From positions 156,704-220,703 of the forward strand of contig NZ_PVTR01000006.1 of assembly GCF_003003005.1 (NCBI RefSeq): a stretch of 64,000 bases of DNA. The letters are read 5' to 3'. This document shows positions 1 through 9,088 of the stretch, piece after piece. The position numbers and the translations under genes are program-made. The notes beneath the pieces were generated by a model. That model ran no database searches, was not told the DNA's origin, and was given only the letters and a program-made list of their open reading frames with translations. The first letter of the stretch is position 1, and each line of letters begins with the position of its first letter. This DNA comes from Mongoliibacter ruber. Its GTDB lineage: Bacteria > Bacteroidota > Bacteroidia > Cytophagales > Cyclobacteriaceae.

Positions 1-1
1 C

Positions 2-763
2 CTAGGTGAGAGAGTGGACCACCTAGCCAAGCAAAGTGATGGTTCATTTATAGTCACTACCAATGACAAAACCCAGGTACATGCCCAAGTCATCGTGATA
101 GCGGGTGGTCTTGGAGTTTTTGAACCAAGAAAACCTGCATTGGAAAAATTGGATCATTTTGAAGGAAAAGGTGTCACCTACATGGTGAAAAATCCGGAAA
201 CTTTCAGAGATAAAAAAGTTGTCTTGGCTGGTGGTGGAGATTCTGCATTAGATTGGGCCATATATCTTTCAAAAGTAGCCCAAAGGGTGACATTGGTCCA
301 TAGAAATGAAACTTTCAGGGGAGCACCTGATTCTGCAGCCAAGGTATTTGACCTTGCCAATGAAGGGAAAATTGACCTAATCTTATCCGCTAACTTGAAA
401 GAATTAGGTGGAAATGGTCACTTGAATACAGTGAAGCTGGAAAATAAGAGTAAAGAGGAAATTACAATTGATACTGATTATTTGATCCCTCTTTTTGGAT
501 TGAGTCCAAAATTAGGCCCAATTGCTGATTGGGGATTGAATATTGATAAAAATGCAATTGAAGTAGATACAAGAGACTACTCTACCGGAGTGGAAAGAAT
601 ATATGCAATCGGAGATATCAACACATATCCCGGAAAACTAAAATTAATTCTCTGCGGGTTCCATGAAGCTGCCATTATGATGCATGCTGCATTCAAATAT
701 GTATACCCTGATCAAAAACTAAGTTTCAAATACACCACCGTCAACGGAGTCAACTCATTCTAA
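2..763 (+). CDS. Ferredoxin--NADP(+) reductase, thioredoxin-reductase-like type (5' end outside window)
   Basis: This is the C-terminal roughly 250 residues of a flavoprotein. The frame is open from base 2, so the start lies upstream; the GTG at 14 is internal. The visible part has the NADPH-binding GGGDSA segment followed by a basic HRNETFR stretch, and the C-terminal FAD motif AIGDINTYPGK. Members of the YumC/TrxR-like ferredoxin reductase family are about 350 residues, so roughly 95 residues including the first FAD GxGxxG are missing. No CxxC redox pair is visible in the NADPH domain, which argues against a true thioredoxin reductase. The family passes electrons between NADPH and ferredoxin or flavodoxin. 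A 2Fe-2S ferredoxin gene starts 12 bp downstream and is the likely partner (inference from adjacency). Confidence 0.88.
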   Translation, partial: LGERVDHLAKQSDGSFIVTTNDKTQVHAQVIVIAGGLGVFEPRKPALEKLDHFEGKGVTYMVKNPETFRDKKVVLAGGGDSALDWAIYLSKVAQRVTLVHRNETFRGAPDSAAKVFDLANEGKIDLILSANLKELGGNGHLNTVKLENKSKEEITIDTDYLIPLFGLSPKLGPIADWGLNIDKNAIEVDTRDYSTGVERIYAIGDINTYPGKLKLILCGFHEAAIMMHAAFKYVYPDQKLSFKYTTVNGVNSF

Positions 764-775
764 TATTTTTGTAAA

Positions 776-1096
776 ATGGTAAAATTCACAGTAGAAGACC
801 ATGACGGTAACCGTCAGGAAATCGAAGCTCCTGATGACATGGGGCTTAGCCTAATGGAAATTTTGAAGGCTTCAGAATATCCGGTTTTGGCAACATGCGG
901 AGGAATGGCACTTTGTGCCACCTGCCACGTGGAAGTTTTAGAAGGGGAAGATGAATTAAGCGAAGCAACAGATACTGAGCTGGATCAATTGGAAACGCTA
1001 CCTGAGTATTTCCCTACCAGTCGTTTGGCCTGTCAGGTTCGTATCAGTCCTCTCCTAGAAGGATCAGTAATCAAGCTCAGAGGAGAAGATAACTAA
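776..1096 (+). CDS. 2Fe-2S ferredoxin, adrenodoxin type
   Basis: A 106-residue soluble electron carrier. The four cluster ligands are visible as Cys41, Cys47, Cys50 and Cys86, in the C-x5-C-x2-C-x35-C spacing of vertebrate-type (adrenodoxin-like) ferredoxins, with the usual CATCHV context. The remainder is rich in Asp and Glu, as expected for a protein that docks on a reductase. It lies 12 bp after the ferredoxin reductase gene in the same direction, so the two are probably co-transcribed and form a redox pair. The downstream acceptor cannot be told from the sequence; Fe-S assembly or a monooxygenase are options. Confidence 0.9.
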   Translation: MVKFTVEDHDGNRQEIEAPDDMGLSLMEILKASEYPVLATCGGMALCATCHVEVLEGEDELSEATDTELDQLETLPEYFPTSRLACQVRISPLLEGSVIKLRGEDN

Positions 1097-1144
1097 ATAT
1101 GTATATACGGAATGATGGTGGAAAAAAACACCTGATTTTTGATT

Positions 1145-1226
1145 CAAATTGATACTAGTGGTGTAAGATCCGCCACGGTGGACAAGTTGTTTGTAGATAC
1201 CCGCCTACCACTAATACTAGAATTTG
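1145..1226. repeat. Long imperfect inverted repeat between convergent genes
   Basis: The arms at 1145-1163 and 1206-1226 pair over about 17 positions: CAAATT with AATTTG, and TAGTGGT with ACCACTA, with a few mismatches between. The loop holds a second small palindrome, CCACGGTGG. It lies upstream of the terminator between the ferredoxin and sensor kinase genes. It could be a folded RNA at the end of the ferredoxin transcript, a small non-coding RNA or a remnant of a short mobile repeat. I recognise no known family. Confidence 0.5.
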
Positions 1227-1253
1227 AGCATACAGCCAAAGCATCATATAACT

Positions 1254-1289
1254 AAAAAAGCTCTTTCAATAAATTGAAAGAGCTTTTTT
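1254..1289. terminator. Bidirectional intrinsic terminator
   Basis: A perfect 17-bp stem (1254-1270 with 1273-1289) with GCTCTTTCAAT as its core, flanked by A6 on one side and T6 on the other. It therefore gives a U-tract on both strands. It serves the ferredoxin operon and the convergent sensor kinase gene, whose stop codon overlaps its edge. Confidence 0.85.
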
Positions 1290-2607
1290 ATTGAATAGGG
1301 AAGGCAAATTCAATTCTTGTGCCTTTTTCAGTGTTTTGGATTTTTAGGTCTACGTTCAAATACACAGCAATCTTAAACATCAACTGCATCCCAAATCCAG
1401 ATTTATCTTTTTCAGCATCTTTTAAGAAGACCAATCCTTCCTTTACTTGTTTCAAAATTTCATCTGGAATACCAAACCCTGTGTCACTTACCACTATGGT
1501 ATACTTACCTTCCATTAATTCACCAAATACCCGGATACATCCTCCTCTGGGTGTATACTTAATGGCATTGCTGATGGCATTTCTTACCATCATCAGTAAA
1601 AGGGACTGATTTGTATTTTTTAATACATACGGAGGGTTTTGATCAAGCTTCAAATCAATGGACTTATCCTTGGCAATCCCCTCCCAGTCTTCGAAAAGCT
1701 CAGCCAAAAGCTCATTACATTTAACAGATTCAGTCTTTATAAATTGTGCATTATTCACTTTTGATATCAACAACAGCGCATTGACTGTCTTTTTCATGTG
1801 AGAAATCGTCCCCTGCATGTCCACAAGTTTCTCCATTTGGACGTGGTCAATTTCTTCACTTCCAAACATGGCTTCTACCTTTGATTGCAAGATGGAAATG
1901 GGAGTTTTAAGTTCATGAGAAGCATGCGAAATAAAGATCCTTTCCTGATTAAAGGCCTTCTGTATTCTCCTCATCATAGCAGAGATAGCCAAATCCAAAG
2001 TCTCAAATTCCTCTGTATTAGTCACAATCTTATCGTGTACAAATTGTTGGGGTTCCTTGATACTAGAAAGTTTTTTACCGACGATTAAATGAAATGGAGC
2101 CATAATCCTTTGGGAAAATCTATAATCCAACAAAAAAGAGAGGATCAGAAAAATAAGGATCACGCTTACAAATATCCGAAACACTATTTCCTTGAAGTCT
2201 TGAATAGTTTCTAGACTACGCCCTATTTCCATCAAATACACTTCATCTTCGGCCAGAAATGTGGAAGCCAAAACCCTGTATGATACAGAAGTCTCGTCGA
2301 GAATTCTTTGTTCTACAAAAATGGTGTCTGAAGCATAAAGGAAGTTTACTCTCTCTATAAGAATGTATTCTTCCTTAAGGAGGTTGTAACTGCCATATCC
2401 AATATCCCGATTTTCTTCCGAAATAAACCTTTCAATTCCATCTTGTTCAATGATGGCTATTACTTCTTCTTTTTTTTCTTGAAGAAGTCTATCCGTATTA
2501 TTGACAGCCAAAAATTCAATTAAATACGGTCCAGAAATCAAAAACACCATCAATAATACTCCTTTGGATAAAAAATTATAAATCAGGAATTTAGCTGATA
2601 GCTTCAT
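1288..2607 (-). CDS. Two-component sensor histidine kinase
   Basis: A 439-residue inner-membrane kinase. A membrane segment at about residues 14-35 and another at about 142-161 enclose an extracytoplasmic sensor region of about 105 residues. Then come a short linker, a HisKA domain with phospho-acceptor His231 in SHELKTP, and a HATPase domain with the N box near residue 345, DTGFGIP, and a final GFGMQL glycine box. The response regulator gene ends 7 bp upstream on the same strand, so this is the last gene of a three-gene operon with an outer-membrane-like protein. The signal is unknown. Transcription ends at the shared terminator overlapping its stop codon. Confidence 0.9.
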   Translation of the reverse strand: MKLSAKFLIYNFLSKGVLLMVFLISGPYLIEFLAVNNTDRLLQEKKEEVIAIIEQDGIERFISEENRDIGYGSYNLLKEEYILIERVNFLYASDTIFVEQRILDETSVSYRVLASTFLAEDEVYLMEIGRSLETIQDFKEIVFRIFVSVILIFLILSFLLDYRFSQRIMAPFHLIVGKKLSSIKEPQQFVHDKIVTNTEEFETLDLAISAMMRRIQKAFNQERIFISHASHELKTPISILQSKVEAMFGSEEIDHVQMEKLVDMQGTISHMKKTVNALLLISKVNNAQFIKTESVKCNELLAELFEDWEGIAKDKSIDLKLDQNPPYVLKNTNQSLLLMMVRNAISNAIKYTPRGGCIRVFGELMEGKYTIVVSDTGFGIPDEILKQVKEGLVFLKDAEKDKSGFGMQLMFKIAVYLNVDLKIQNTEKGTRIEFAFPIQ

Positions 2608-2614
2608 AGGGGTT

Positions 2615-3289
2615 TCAAATTTTCACCTTGTACCCAAGTCCTCTTACAGTCTCAAGCCAATCTGTAGAACCAAAAGCACCGAGTTTTTTACGGATATTCT
2701 TAATGTGCACATCAATATAGTTGGATTGGTAGTCATCATCCAAATGATCTCCCCAAAGATGTTCGGCTAACTGAAATCTGTTGAGGACTCTGTTTTTATT
2801 AATCACCAAAAATTGCAGAAGGGAGAACTCTTTGCCTGTCAACTTAATTTCATCAGCAAGGTAATGAACAGACTTGGCAGATAGGTCAATTGTAAAATCA
2901 TTGATCGAAATCCGATCTTTTTTAAAACCACTCTTCCTTCTTAGAATTGCCTGCATTCTGGCTTTCAACTCCAAAAGAGAAAACGGTTTGGAAAGGTAAT
3001 CATCAGCTCCCATTTGAAGGCCTTTGATTTTGTCGTCCACTTCTGATCTTGCTGTTAGGATAATTACAGAAGGCATGTCCTTGCATTTACCAATTTCTTC
3101 CAACAGATCCATCCCATCTCCATCAGGTAATCCAAGGTCTAAAAGGATAAAATCATATGGATTCACAGCTATGCTTTCGGAGGCCTCTTTGACTCGCGAA
3201 GCCACATCACAGATATAATTATCTGCATCTAGAAAATATTTTATCTCCTTCACCAATTGCGGTTCATCTTCTACCAATAATACTCTCAT
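2615..3289 (-). CDS. OmpR/PhoB-family response regulator
   Basis: A 224-residue transcription factor. The receiver domain (residues 1-115) has the acidic pair Glu8/Asp9, phospho-acceptor Asp51, Thr78 and Lys100. A winged-helix DNA-binding domain covers about 125-224, ending in the usual WLETVRGLGYKV. Its start codon overlaps the stop of the upstream outer-membrane protein gene (ATGA, 4 bp), and its cognate kinase begins 7 bp downstream. Translational coupling of all three genes is likely. The target genes cannot be seen here. Confidence 0.93.
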   Translation of the reverse strand: MRVLLVEDEPQLVKEIKYFLDADNYICDVASRVKEASESIAVNPYDFILLDLGLPDGDGMDLLEEIGKCKDMPSVIILTARSEVDDKIKGLQMGADDYLSKPFSLLELKARMQAILRRKSGFKKDRISINDFTIDLSAKSVHYLADEIKLTGKEFSLLQFLVINKNRVLNRFQLAEHLWGDHLDDDYQSNYIDVHIKNIRKKLGAFGSTDWLETVRGLGYKVKI

Positions 3290-4125
3290 TTCTTTTTCTT
3301 GATATTTTTTTTGACAGGTATGGAGTACGAGGCTTGGGCAAGAAACATAAACCTTGGCTGTGAGGGATCAAACATCGGAACATTAAAAGGGCGAACATAC
3401 CTAGACTGAAACTCCAATTCAAATAGGCCTTTTGTAAAGGTCAGCGGCAGTGAAAACTCAAAACTTTGAATACCAAACTTACCTAAATCATCCTGTTCTT
3501 CAGGAAGCACTTCGAAGTTACCCATTTGGTAAAAGTTATTTGTGCCAGCCATTAGTGATAGCTTAGGTTCAAAGGAAACTACTATAGCATTAAACAACCT
3601 CTGATCAATTTCGAAATAGCGGGAATGGTGACTGGTGAAAAAGTAGTCAATACCTTCATTGAACAAAATCTGCGTTTGAAAACTACTATACAAAGGACCC
3701 CATTCCCAACCGAAGCTTCCTTGCAAAAAGGCAAGGTTTTGAATCCCGGCAATAGCACTTTCTCCGGCAACCAAGAACTGCGAATAACTGATATTTATAT
3801 CTGTTTTTTCACTCAAGTCAGTAGCATAGCCTAAGGAAAGTGCATATTGCCAGGGTAGGTTCTCTTCCATGAATTTCAAGGCGGAGAGGTTGACATAGAC
3901 CCCACTTCGAAAATAGTACATCAGGTCAGTAGAAATTACCGGAATATCAAGACCGAAATCCCTTCCCATGAACGTGAATGCATTTTGGAACCTGGTATTG
4001 ACTATGATAAAATCATAACCAATGCTTTCAATGGATGCTGTTTGGACAGAATCCTGATCCTGGGCAGCAAGCTGCCCCTTAAATGAGACTAAAAACAGTA
4101 ATATAAAACCAAGCTTCTTTATCAT
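3286..4125 (-). CDS. Secreted, probable outer-membrane beta-barrel protein in a two-component operon
   Basis: This 279-residue protein starts with a clear signal peptide (about residues 1-21, ending QLAAQ). The rest has no hydrophobic helices but many alternating aromatic/polar strands, as in small outer-membrane barrels. It ends in a lysine run (KKNIKKKK) after a strand-like segment, which is unusual because barrel proteins normally end on an aromatic residue. I do not recognise the family. It is the first gene of the operon and overlaps the response regulator gene by 4 bp, so it may be a sensor accessory or an output of the system (inference). Confidence 0.75.
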   Translation of the reverse strand: MIKKLGFILLFLVSFKGQLAAQDQDSVQTASIESIGYDFIIVNTRFQNAFTFMGRDFGLDIPVISTDLMYYFRSGVYVNLSALKFMEENLPWQYALSLGYATDLSEKTDINISYSQFLVAGESAIAGIQNLAFLQGSFGWEWGPLYSSFQTQILFNEGIDYFFTSHHSRYFEIDQRLFNAIVVSFEPKLSLMAGTNNFYQMGNFEVLPEEQDDLGKFGIQSFEFSLPLTFTKGLFELEFQSRYVRPFNVPMFDPSQPRFMFLAQASYSIPVKKNIKKKK

Positions 4126-4179
4126 CAGCTCTTAATAAGTAATTTAATCCAAGATATTTTAAAGATATTTCCCAGATAA

Positions 4180-4665
4180 TCAACCACCGGGTTTCCCAGG
4201 AGGATTGTTTGGTCTGTTAGGTGGGGAATTAGGTCTGCCAGGGGGTGTATTAGGCCTCTTAGGAGCGGGTCTATTGGGTCTGACTACAGGTGCATTTGGT
4301 CGTGATTGGGGAACATTGACTGATGGCCTTGCTTGAGCAGGAAGCTCAGGTTTGCCGACCCCATCGGGTCTTCCGTTATTCCCTTTTCCGTTATTTCCAT
4401 TGCTCCCTCTAGCCGCAGCCCTTTCTTTTCCTATCTCTGAATTACCTCGAGCCGGACTGGCATTTGCTCTTTCTCTCATCAAAGTACTCCTTCTTGCAGC
4501 ACTTGAAACACTCAATCCTTTCTCTCTACCTGCTGTAGGGGATTCCTTTGCTTTCTCTTGAATTACATTAACCTTCTCAGGTTTTGTTACTGTTTCATTC
4601 TCATTGCCTTGACCTTGGGCTGATACAGCCCATAACATCAAAACCATGATCCTAAACAACTTCAT
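4180..4665 (-). CDS. Secreted Pro/Arg/Asn-rich low-complexity protein
   Basis: I start the gene at 4665, where a signal peptide begins (MKLFRIMVLML... ending SAQGQ), preceded by an AAGGAA ribosome binding site; an upstream in-frame start at 4716 would put 17 charged residues in front of it. The mature chain is about 140 residues. The first part is Glu/Lys/Ala/Arg-rich. The second half is a repetitive Pro-Arg-Asn/Pro-Gly tract with short R-P-N-x-P-P units, ending KPGG. No domain is recognisable. Such tracts are often extended cell-wall or surface linkers. It stands alone between the antiporter and the barrel gene, on the same strand as both. Confidence 0.65.
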   Translation of the reverse strand: MKLFRIMVLMLWAVSAQGQGNENETVTKPEKVNVIQEKAKESPTAGREKGLSVSSAARRSTLMRERANASPARGNSEIGKERAAARGSNGNNGKGNNGRPDGVGKPELPAQARPSVNVPQSRPNAPVVRPNRPAPKRPNTPPGRPNSPPNRPNNPPGKPGG

Positions 4666-4850
4666 AGGTTTCCTTTGTTTTGTTTTCAAAGAACGTGAAT
4701 TCAGACTAAACTCCAAATCACTAAGCCTTTGAACAGGCTAATTTTATTGAAATTATATCTAAAACGCATGATTAAAACTTTCAATCAATATTCAAATGTA
4801 TAGCGGGAAGATGAAGACTAAATGAAGAAATCATTTTTTGCCCTTGAGGA

Positions 4851-7010
4851 TTACTTTTTGTTGAAAAGTCTAGAAACTGACTTCGTAAAACTATCAAGAT
4901 GGTTTGTCCCAGAGATTATAGGATTTATCAAAAGTGTTCCCCCCAGTTTCTTCATCTCGTTTTCATCTACTGATACTTGCATGGGATACAAAAGGATGAA
5001 GTTAGAATTGAAGAAATACTTATTCAAGTATCTTGGAAGCTTCTCCATCGTTGGATCAAAGGAATTACCATCACCTCTACTCATGATCACTAGCAACGCG
5101 TCATCATCTTTCATATCTCGGGAAATAATCAAAAAATCTTCCCAATCTTCAAATTCGATGAAATCTGCTTCAATTGTGTATTTTTTCTGAACCTGTGAGA
5201 TATACTTTATCGAATCTTTGGCAGCATAGAAAACAAGCCTCGCACCTGTATTCCTACCTATATTCCAAACCCTCAATAACCAAAAAACAAAGCCTACTTC
5301 CTTTTCTGCTTCAGGTGGTACCACTACAACATACCTACTAATGGTATTAAGAGGTTGAATACTTTTATAGATTAAAGTAGTAGTATTGACTTTGCTCAAC
5401 AATCCTTCCGTAAGTTTTCCTAAAAATGAGCCAGATATTTCCTGATTGTTGTGCAATCCAAGAATTAAGTCAGTAGCCTTTATCTCCTTCGCCACATTGG
5501 AAATTGCCTGTACTACATTGGAGTCATACCTGATGACCTCTGTGAGGATATTATCAGTCGCTGCTGCACTTACACTTGCTTTTTCCAGAAGCTTTTTGGC
5601 ATGTTTTTCTTTGGAAGGATCCACCGAATCTGAAGGCACAATGTTAAGAGCTGTCAATGCATTTTTGGCAGAATGGTTTTTGATAGTAACACCCAAATGG
5701 ATCAATTCTTCAATATTTTCAGGGTAATTTATTGGGATGAGTATTTTTTCTTCATTTTCATCCTTCTCTTCTTCACTTTCACTTTCCTCTTCCAGCACTA
5801 ATTGTGCAGCACCTTTCTGCGCCACTAAAGATGCTACCGTACAAGTGACCAAAATCATTAAAATAGTACCATTCAGTACACTTTCACTCAACAAACGGAT
5901 AGGTTCACCATCCTCCGTTTCACCTAAAATCACCCTGTACCCAACCAAAACTGCCGCAAGTGTGGCCGCCGCTTGCGCATTGCTCAAACCAAAAATCACA
6001 TCTCGCTGAGCTTTGCTGAAGCTGAAAGTCTTCTGCGTAAGCCATGCTGCCAAAAATTTTGAAGTCATGGCTATGACAGTCATCACAACCGCTACCAATA
6101 TGGTCTCCAAATCGTTGAAAAACACCCTATAATCTATCAGCATCCCTACTCCTATCAAAAAGAAAGGAATAAATAAGGCATTCCCCACAAATTCAACCCT
6201 ATTCATCAATGGAGAAGTATGAGGGATAAGTCTATTGAGGGCAAGACCCGCCAAAAATGCACCGATTATCGCTTCTATTCCCGCTGCCTCAGCAAGAAAT
6301 GCAGCCATAAAAACCAATGCCAACACAAATATGTACTGTGAAATATTGTCATCATATTTCTTAAAAAACCATCTTCCTATCAATGGAAAAAGAAATATGA
6401 CTATTGCAGCAAATATCACTATTGATATACTGAGCCTCCACCAAAAATCATTTCCCATTTCTCCGGAATGCATGCCTACAATAACTGCAAGCACTAATAA
6501 TGCAAGTGTATCCGTAATCACTGTTCCACCTACGGTGATGTTTACTGCCTTATTTTTAACCACTCCCAATTTGCTGATAATGGGGTAGGCTATCAATGTA
6601 TGTGAGGCAAACATCGAGGCCAGCAAGATGGCCGTTGGCAAAGCAAATCCAAGAATATAAATCCCTCCCAAGGTTCCTAATACCATTGGGATGATGAATG
6701 TGTAAAGTCCGAAAACAACACTTTTTCCACTGTTTTTCTTGAAATCTCCCATATCGATTTCAAGACCTGCCAAAAACATGATATACAAAAGCCCAACAGT
6801 GCCAAACAAGACCACACTACTATCCCGCTCAAGCAAGTTAAACCCATTTGGGCCTATCACCGCTCCTGCTATAATCAACCCGATCAATTGTGGAATTCGG
6901 ATTCGGTTTAATAAAATAGGTGCAAACAAGATGATGAATAGGATACTTGCAAAAATCAAAACCGGATTGGTCCAAGGCAACGAAAAATTCAAATCAGACA
7001 ATAAGAGCAT
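4851..7010 (-). CDS. Cation:proton antiporter of the CPA2/Kef type with a C-terminal cytoplasmic domain
   Basis: A 719-residue protein. Roughly residues 1-410 are about 12 hydrophobic segments of the Na+/H+ exchanger fold, with the family segments PQLIGLIIAGAVIGP and GAFLAGLALNR. An acidic hinge follows (EEESESEEEKDENEEK, near 415-430). The last roughly 290 residues are soluble and resemble tandem universal-stress-protein-like regions, not a TrkA-N domain; no Rossmann GxGxxG is seen. The family exchanges Na+ or K+ for H+ across the inner membrane; the ion is not predictable here. It starts 60 bp after the DUF389 gene on the same strand, so the two may form an operon. Confidence 0.88.
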   Translation of the reverse strand: MLLLSDLNFSLPWTNPVLIFASILFIILFAPILLNRIRIPQLIGLIIAGAVIGPNGFNLLERDSSVVLFGTVGLLYIMFLAGLEIDMGDFKKNSGKSVVFGLYTFIIPMVLGTLGGIYILGFALPTAILLASMFASHTLIAYPIISKLGVVKNKAVNITVGGTVITDTLALLVLAVIVGMHSGEMGNDFWWRLSISIVIFAAIVIFLFPLIGRWFFKKYDDNISQYIFVLALVFMAAFLAEAAGIEAIIGAFLAGLALNRLIPHTSPLMNRVEFVGNALFIPFFLIGVGMLIDYRVFFNDLETILVAVVMTVIAMTSKFLAAWLTQKTFSFSKAQRDVIFGLSNAQAAATLAAVLVGYRVILGETEDGEPIRLLSESVLNGTILMILVTCTVASLVAQKGAAQLVLEEESESEEEKDENEEKILIPINYPENIEELIHLGVTIKNHSAKNALTALNIVPSDSVDPSKEKHAKKLLEKASVSAAATDNILTEVIRYDSNVVQAISNVAKEIKATDLILGLHNNQEISGSFLGKLTEGLLSKVNTTTLIYKSIQPLNTISRYVVVVPPEAEKEVGFVFWLLRVWNIGRNTGARLVFYAAKDSIKYISQVQKKYTIEADFIEFEDWEDFLIISRDMKDDDALLVIMSRGDGNSFDPTMEKLPRYLNKYFFNSNFILLYPMQVSVDENEMKKLGGTLLINPIISGTNHLDSFTKSVSRLFNKK

Positions 7011-7070
7011 AAATCAGAAGTTTCATAAATATACGTTTAGATTGGACTTTTGTGGCAGGGCAAAAAAAAT

Positions 7071-8957
7071 CTATAGCTTAATGGCTACTGAAAGTTCTAA
7101 CTCAATCTCTTCACCTAAAATCTCCTGAACCTCCTTTTTCACTTCCTCCAGCTCAAAAGTGTCCAATGGTGATTCAGATACTATGGTCATGGACAAACGC
7201 ATGGGATTGACTTGAATCACCCTTACTTCCCTGAGTTTTCCCTGAGGAATCTCGGCTCCACTAAGCCTTTGGATCAGCTTGTTTTCCTTTACCATTTTAG
7301 AAAAACCAAAACCCAATGGCGCACTGATCAATACCACAAAAAACATAGAGATCATCAAGCCCTTTTTGGCAAGTCTAAATGGACTGAATCCCAAAAAAAG
7401 AAAAGTCAAGGCTCCAGCCAGAACCATTCCTGCAAGGTTGGTCCCGAGAAGCAGTAGTGCTCCAAAAAAAACAGACCAGTCTCCCCAGCCTAAGCCTATC
7501 CCAGACACTGCCAGTGGTGGCACCAAAGCCACTGCTATGGCCACCCCTGCCAAGGTTTTGGCAACTTCTTTTTTGGCATGTGCATAAGCACCAGCTACTC
7601 CAGAGGCAGCTGCAATTCCCAAATCAAGGAGATTGGGGCGGATCCTAGCGACAATTTCACTGTTTGCTGTATTCAAAGGGGTTATCCAAGTAATCAAAAC
7701 TGCAAACAGATATCCAACTGCCAACCCATAGGTAATGGTAATCAGGCTGTTTTTGATGAGGTTGTTTTCCTGTCTCAATACACCCATGGAAAGGGAAATA
7801 ATGGGCGACATCAAAGGCGCCAGGATCATAGCACCAATGATCACTGGAGAGGAATCCCCAAAAAGTCCAAAGGTGGCTATAATCGTCGAAAGCGCCATCA
7901 ATACCATATAACTGGTGGACAATGTCGAATTTTCTCTAAGCGCAGAAAAAAGCCATTTGAACTCTTCCGTAGTAGCATGATTGCTAATGGGAAGAAACCT
8001 TTTGAGTAATTCTCTTTTCAACTCTCCGGTTGGTAGATTTTGGATTTTGAAAACCCTCTTCTTCTCAACCTCTTTATTGGTATCCAAAAGCTTACCTGGC
8101 ACTATACCTAATGCTTTTGGTTTGACCTCAAGCTCTATTTCCTTAGAACTAGCGACCATACCATCTGCAGCAAAATCCAGTACAGAATTACTCGAAATCT
8201 TAACCCAGTCTGTTTTGATATGTGCCACATAATCCGGCATCGAGGTTTTGCTTTTTTTTCTGAAAATACTGGTAAAGCCAAACTTCACTATTTCCCAATA
8301 ACTTTTTGGAGCCAAAATCAAGCAATGCATCAAACCGTCATTTGGATTCGAATCTTCAATGATTCTTCTTGATAGAATGGAGCTTTTTCCATGTTGAACC
8401 ACCAATATCCCTAACCCGGCAGTGTCTATTTTTTTTAGGTCTTCCGAATCAGTTTTGCATTCAATAATGTAATCCTGTAATTTGACTTTTCTGAAAGATT
8501 TAAAAAAATTCTTGATCCGTCCGGTAAGTTTTGCAAAGGCTCCTTTTTCCACACCTGAACCATAAAGCAAGCTGAAAGTATTGCCAATAATCAGCTTATT
8601 CAGTACGGGTTCCCCATTTGCATAGAGTAAATCTACTTCAAGCAATTCATCAGTCTTAAGTATGTTTTCTACAGCTACTTCTAAATCTGATGAAATTCCA
8701 AATCCCTGCAAACCTTCTTTCATTTTTGGATGGGGAAGAAAACCTACTTTCCAGTGATTTTCTATGATGTCATCAATAAATTCTCTCAGCTGCTGATCGG
8801 AGAGATAGCATACTAAAAAATCATCATCTGTAAATGTAAAAGTCCTGTAATCCTTATATGCTACTTTGATTTTCAAGTTGTTTTCAAAAAGAGGGAGTAC
8901 CTCTTTTTCGACCTCTTCCAAAATCGAATCATCATATATGAGTGTAATTGATTTCAT
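7071..8957 (-). CDS. DUF389 (TIGR00341-type) membrane protein with a lipid-kinase-like N-terminal region
   Basis: A 628-residue protein. The C-terminal part (about 345-570) is the DUF389 membrane domain: several helices with GAMILAPLMSP and LVPPLAVSGIGLG, followed by a short soluble tail. The N-terminal 300 residues are soluble. Around residues 262-290 they have FAADG followed by a strand-rich ELEVKPKALGIVPG segment, which looks like the C-terminal sandwich of the diacylglycerol-kinase family. I do not see the usual GGDGT catalytic loop, so this part is probably a non-catalytic or highly diverged relative. DUF389 proteins have no firmly known function. The antiporter gene follows 60 bp downstream, which hints at a shared role in ion or envelope homeostasis. 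Confidence 0.85.
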   Translation of the reverse strand: MKSITLIYDDSILEEVEKEVLPLFENNLKIKVAYKDYRTFTFTDDDFLVCYLSDQQLREFIDDIIENHWKVGFLPHPKMKEGLQGFGISSDLEVAVENILKTDELLEVDLLYANGEPVLNKLIIGNTFSLLYGSGVEKGAFAKLTGRIKNFFKSFRKVKLQDYIIECKTDSEDLKKIDTAGLGILVVQHGKSSILSRRIIEDSNPNDGLMHCLILAPKSYWEIVKFGFTSIFRKKSKTSMPDYVAHIKTDWVKISSNSVLDFAADGMVASSKEIELEVKPKALGIVPGKLLDTNKEVEKKRVFKIQNLPTGELKRELLKRFLPISNHATTEEFKWLFSALRENSTLSTSYMVLMALSTIIATFGLFGDSSPVIIGAMILAPLMSPIISLSMGVLRQENNLIKNSLITITYGLAVGYLFAVLITWITPLNTANSEIVARIRPNLLDLGIAAASGVAGAYAHAKKEVAKTLAGVAIAVALVPPLAVSGIGLGWGDWSVFFGALLLLGTNLAGMVLAGALTFLFLGFSPFRLAKKGLMISMFFVVLISAPLGFGFSKMVKENKLIQRLSGAEIPQGKLREVRVIQVNPMRLSMTIVSESPLDTFELEEVKKEVQEILGEEIELELSVAIKL

Positions 8958-9088
8958 GTTTCTATAATTCGTTTATCGGTGGCCTCACCCACAGATATCA
9001 GCAGGAAGTTGGAAACTTAAAAGAAGGAATCAACTCATGCGAATCTATTCCTTCTCAATCAGTTTTGTGTTTTCAATACGAAATAATT

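Noticed and set aside
4822..5190. A 122-residue plus-strand frame at the end of the antiporter gene
   Set aside because: It is antisense to the conserved C-terminal domain of the antiporter and has no recognisable domain or ribosome site.
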